From assembly GCF_030646255.1 (NCBI RefSeq), contig NZ_JAUSNF010000041.1, forward strand, positions 1 through 42,332: DNA of 42,332 nt, given 5' to 3'. The notes below the pieces were generated by a model. It did no database searches. It had not been told where the DNA came from and was given only the letters and a program-made list of their open reading frames with translations. Of the stretch, positions 39,665-42,332 are shown one piece after another. This DNA comes from Candidatus Burarchaeum sp. (GTDB lineage: Archaea > Micrarchaeota > Micrarchaeia > Burarchaeales > Burarchaeaceae). Numbering within the stretch: the stretch's first letter is position 1; every line of letters starts with the position of its first letter. The translations under genes were made by a program, and so were the position numbers.

Positions 39665-40018
39665 TTACTTCAGCGCAGGTTCTGTCTTGGGCTCGATAAG
39701 CACTATTCTTGGCACTTCCACTATGTCAAATAATTCCAGAGAGCCTACCATTGTAAGGGTGGGAACGACTATCGTGTGCTGCTCAAGACCTGTGCGTTCA
39801 TTCGCGAAATAAGCCGCATTGGCTTTGCCCTGCGCAGTATCAGGAAATTGTTTAACTACCGCGCCTAGGTGCTTGGGCTTTTTCCATCCTCCCAAAACAC
39901 CTTCTTTGTGATAAAGAGCGTATTTGCGTCCAAAGATTTTGAGAGGCGTTTCGCAGCGTATGTAAGTGCGAGATGCCATAGTAGCCCCAAAACCGGTCGC
40001 ACTGACTCTTACGCTCAT
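39665..40018 (-). CDS. Hypothetical 117-aa protein
   Basis: CAGGTGATTGA just before the ATG and a CTTTTAAATG box about 30 bp upstream support the start. Beta-rich, soluble (SRTYIRCETPLKIFGRKYALYH, later HTIVVPTLTMVGSLELFDIVEVPRIVLIEP). No Cys pairs, no signal peptide, no family recognised. Confidence 0.65.
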   Translation of the reverse strand: MSVRVSATGFGATMASRTYIRCETPLKIFGRKYALYHKEGVLGGWKKPKHLGAVVKQFPDTAQGKANAAYFANERTGLEQHTIVVPTLTMVGSLELFDIVEVPRIVLIEPKTEPALK

Positions 40019-40094
40019 TCAATCACCTGCCAATAATTTGGCTTTGATCATTTAAAAGCTTTTTGCGAGGCATGGGAACCAGGCACGTCATCCG

Positions 40095-42011
40095 TTATTT
40101 CAGCCTAATCGCGTCCAGGTTCATCGGCGCCCTTGTCTCGATGTGCAGCATCTTGTTTATCGTGCGCGCGAGGTCATCGCACTTGCTCTCATCGCCGTGC
40201 AAAGTGAATATGCGCTCGGGGCGGGGCTTGAGGTTCTTGGCGAATGCAAGGAGCTGGGCACGGTCGCTGTGGCCTGAGAATCCTTCAACTGTCTGAATTT
40301 CCATGTTCACCTTGACTGACTGGAGCCTGCCACCCTCGCCGTGCAGCGGCACTTCCTTGGCGCCGTGCTGGAGCTTGCGGCCCAGCGAAAGCGCGCTCTG
40401 GTAGCCTACAAATATTAGCGAGTTCTTCTCGCCTTCTGCAAGGAGCTTCAAATACTCCAGCGATGGCCCGCCGCTCAGCATGCCTGAGGGCGCGAGTATG
40501 ACGCACGGATCGCCGTCCACAATCTCCTGCCTCTTTGTCTTTACAGGCTCGAAAATCTTGGACTCAAAGGGCGAGTTGTTCGAAAGCACGCGCCTCTGCA
40601 CATTCTGGCGCAGGAATTCCGGGTAAGCAGTATGAATCGCGCTGGCCTCGAGAATCATTCCGTCGATGTAGACTGGCACGTTGAAGTCCGGGTGGGTCTG
40701 CGCATACTCCTCGAGCACGAGCATGACCTCCTGCGAGCGGCCGACCGCGAACACCGGTATGAGCGCCTTGCCTCCGCGCGCTATGGTCTTCATTATGGCC
40801 TCCATGAGCTTCTGCTCGGACTCCTGCCGTATGGGCTGGATGTCATTGCGGCCTCCGTACGTGCTCTCCATGAATATGGTTTCGGAGCGCGGGAAGGCGG
40901 CATTGGCCGGGTCGAAGAGCTTTGTGAAGCCGTACTTCAAATCGCCCGTGTAAACGAGATTGTGCAGGCCCTCGCCTATGTGCAGGTGCACCATTGAGCT
41001 GCCGAGTATGTGGCCGGCATTGTGGAACGTGAGCTTTATCTCGGGCGTAATATCGGTTACATCATCGTAGTCGCGCACGATCACGTGGTCAAGCATCCTG
41101 CGCACGTCCTTCTCGTCGTAGGGCGGCGGGCTGTCGCCTTTTGAAAGCACCTTGATGTAGTCGAATTGAAGCAGCACCATGAGGTCGCGCGTGGGCGGGG
41201 TGCAGTAGACCGGCCCCTCAAAACCGTACTTGTATAGGTAGGGCACGAAGCCGCAGTGGTCCAGGTGCGCGTGCGTAACCACGACTGCGCTGAGCTGGTC
41301 GAGCGTGATGCCCATGGATGAAAGGTACGGGAAGGCCTTGGGCCCCTCGTTGGTTTCGGGATTGACGCCGCAGTCTATCAGAATCTTGTCATTGGGCGTC
41401 TGCACGAGTATGCACATGCGGCCGACTTCATGGAAGCCGCCGAGCGCCGTAACCTTTACCCAGTCTGCCTTTGCCGTGGGCTGGGTGCTTATGGTCTTGC
41501 CTAGAGTAAGGAGGAACTTCTTTCGGTTGTCGGCCTCCTTTAGCATGGACTTGCGTATGCCGCTCACCGTATTGCTCGGCATTGTGGGCGTGCGCAGAAT
41601 TTTCGGAGCCCAGCCGGTCTGGTATATTATCTCCTTAAGCGTGGCGCCGCCCTTGCCTATGACGAGGCCGGGCTTGAGCGAGTCGATTGCAACTTCGCAG
41701 AACTGCGGGAAGAACGTGACATCGGTTACGCCAGCCTCGACCGGCACTATGGCCTTAATCTTCTCGAGCGCCTTGTCCGGCGCTGCAAGCGAGGAAGGGT
41801 CGCTGCGCACCAAAACGCGCTTGCGCAGGGTGCCCGCTATCTTGCGTATCAGGTTCTCATCCTTGTAGAACTCCGAAATATTCTTTAGGTATATTACTAC
41901 GTCCGGCCCTTCGTGCTCAACTTTCGAGAGCGAGCACGCTACTGGCAGCAGTTCTTCCACTTTCTTATGCAATTCGTTGTTGGCATTAGCCAATAAAACC
42001 AGCTCTAACAT
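40095..42011 (-). CDS. aCPSF1/FttA: KH-domain beta-CASP ribonuclease, transcription termination factor
   Basis: Start at ATG 42011 (638 aa; family about 630-640). N-terminal KH domains (about 1-140; PGLVIGKGGATLKEIIYQTGW holds the GxxG loop), then the metallo-beta-lactamase core with HAHLDHCGFVPYLYKYG, NAGHILGSSMVHLHIGEG, TGDLKYGF and MESTYGGR, the beta-CASP insert (about 380-520), APSGMLSGGPS, and C-terminal FSGHSDRAQLLAF with FTLHGDE. All zinc and beta-CASP motifs are intact. It cleaves nascent RNA 3' ends and terminates transcription in archaea. Lies next to psmB, a common archaeal neighbourhood. Confidence 0.97.
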   Translation of the reverse strand: MLELVLLANANNELHKKVEELLPVACSLSKVEHEGPDVVIYLKNISEFYKDENLIRKIAGTLRKRVLVRSDPSSLAAPDKALEKIKAIVPVEAGVTDVTFFPQFCEVAIDSLKPGLVIGKGGATLKEIIYQTGWAPKILRTPTMPSNTVSGIRKSMLKEADNRKKFLLTLGKTISTQPTAKADWVKVTALGGFHEVGRMCILVQTPNDKILIDCGVNPETNEGPKAFPYLSSMGITLDQLSAVVVTHAHLDHCGFVPYLYKYGFEGPVYCTPPTRDLMVLLQFDYIKVLSKGDSPPPYDEKDVRRMLDHVIVRDYDDVTDITPEIKLTFHNAGHILGSSMVHLHIGEGLHNLVYTGDLKYGFTKLFDPANAAFPRSETIFMESTYGGRNDIQPIRQESEQKLMEAIMKTIARGGKALIPVFAVGRSQEVMLVLEEYAQTHPDFNVPVYIDGMILEASAIHTAYPEFLRQNVQRRVLSNNSPFESKIFEPVKTKRQEIVDGDPCVILAPSGMLSGGPSLEYLKLLAEGEKNSLIFVGYQSALSLGRKLQHGAKEVPLHGEGGRLQSVKVNMEIQTVEGFSGHSDRAQLLAFAKNLKPRPERIFTLHGDESKCDDLARTINKMLHIETRAPMNLDAIRLK

Positions 42012-42081
42012 CAAACCTATACAAAGCATATTCCGTGTTCATGGTTGCATGATTGGTCTGCTTGGTCGCAGAAGCGCCCGA

Positions 42082-42332
42082 CTAATCTGCCTTTGTGCCT
42101 GTCTCCTGCAGAAGTTTCTTGACTTCCTCCCTGCTGTACTTCTTGTATCCATCTTTTGAAATGTGAATGAGGTCGATGTTCTCGCCCGTTGCCGCATCGC
42201 GCTTCATCGCAGTCGCTATGCAGCGCACGGCGAGCTTGATGTTGTCCTTTATGGGCTTGTTCTCCCTGTACTGGTCTTCCAGCAGGCCGTAGACCATGGG
42301 CGAGCCGCTGCCCGTCGAAACTATGTTCTCGG
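42082..42332 (-). CDS. psmB: Proteasome beta subunit (5' partial)
   Basis: Runs off the right edge; only the C-terminal ~82 residues are present. ENIVSTGSGSPMVYGLLEDQY, then LAVRCIATAMKRDAATGENIDL match the archaeal 20S beta subunit, a threonine protease of the central proteasome rings; the catalytic N-terminal Thr is off-window. The aCPSF1 gene starts about 70 bp downstream on the same strand and could be co-transcribed. Confidence 0.93.
   Translation of the reverse strand, partial: ENIVSTGSGSPMVYGLLEDQYRENKPIKDNIKLAVRCIATAMKRDAATGENIDLIHISKDGYKKYSREEVKKLLQETGTKAD

Overview
The window reads as archaeal chromosome. It carries aCPSF1/FttA (KH plus beta-CASP nuclease) beside a proteasome beta-subunit gene, a Sec61-beta gene, SpoVT/AbrB-type regulators, AMMECR1, archaeal-type GlmM and GlmU, TATA boxes about 25 bp upstream of start codons (many leaderless genes), and GGTGA-type ribosome sites. 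Small secreted and lipoprotein genes, a CGDGKC-type Cys motif and bacterial-looking PurH and RlmH fit a DPANN-like archaeon, possibly from a metagenome, but the sequence does not fix the lineage.

Bases 1 to about 6650 look like part of an integrated virus or plasmid that continues left of the window. The plus strand holds a truncated replicative-helicase-like gene ending in a winged helix and a GINS-B-like domain, small zinc and membrane proteins, a helical protein with a winged helix, a HerA/FtsK-type ATPase and two tiny membrane proteins. A convergent minus-strand cluster holds an orphan 268-aa protein, two related AbrB-like proteins and zinc ribbons. Three near-identical 24-bp dyads lie inside the helicase gene at helical spacing and in two reading frames. 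They look like iterons or operators.

Bases 6.7-19 kb are host genes: a lipoprotein, RlmH, membrane proteins, a fumarase/aspartase-family lyase interrupted by an in-frame hairpin-rich insert, leucyl aminopeptidase, a winged-helix regulator, PurH, AMMECR1 and an AbrB/winged-helix regulator. Several divergent pairs share one AT-rich box between closely spaced starts.

Bases 19-27 kb form a surface or giant-protein block on the minus strand: two secreted proteins and a ~1410-aa protein with a beta-barrel-like middle and a C-terminal peptidoglycan-binding-like domain. Bases 27-34 kb carry an HD phosphohydrolase, a TPR protein, Sec61-beta, and GlmM and GlmU (UDP-GlcNAc synthesis) around a zinc-ribbon membrane protein, then a strikingly AT-rich membrane-protein gene. 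Bases 34-37 kb carry an AbrB regulator with a DrrAB-type ABC exporter. Bases 36.4-40 kb carry surface lipoproteins and secreted proteins, and the right edge holds aCPSF1 and psmB.

A recurring oddity is terminal echoes. The HD and GlmM genes are each preceded by a 20-codon ORF that copies their own N-terminus with mostly synonymous changes. The AbrB/winged-helix gene is followed by a copy of its own C-terminus. These look like scars of in-place gene replacement or partial duplication.
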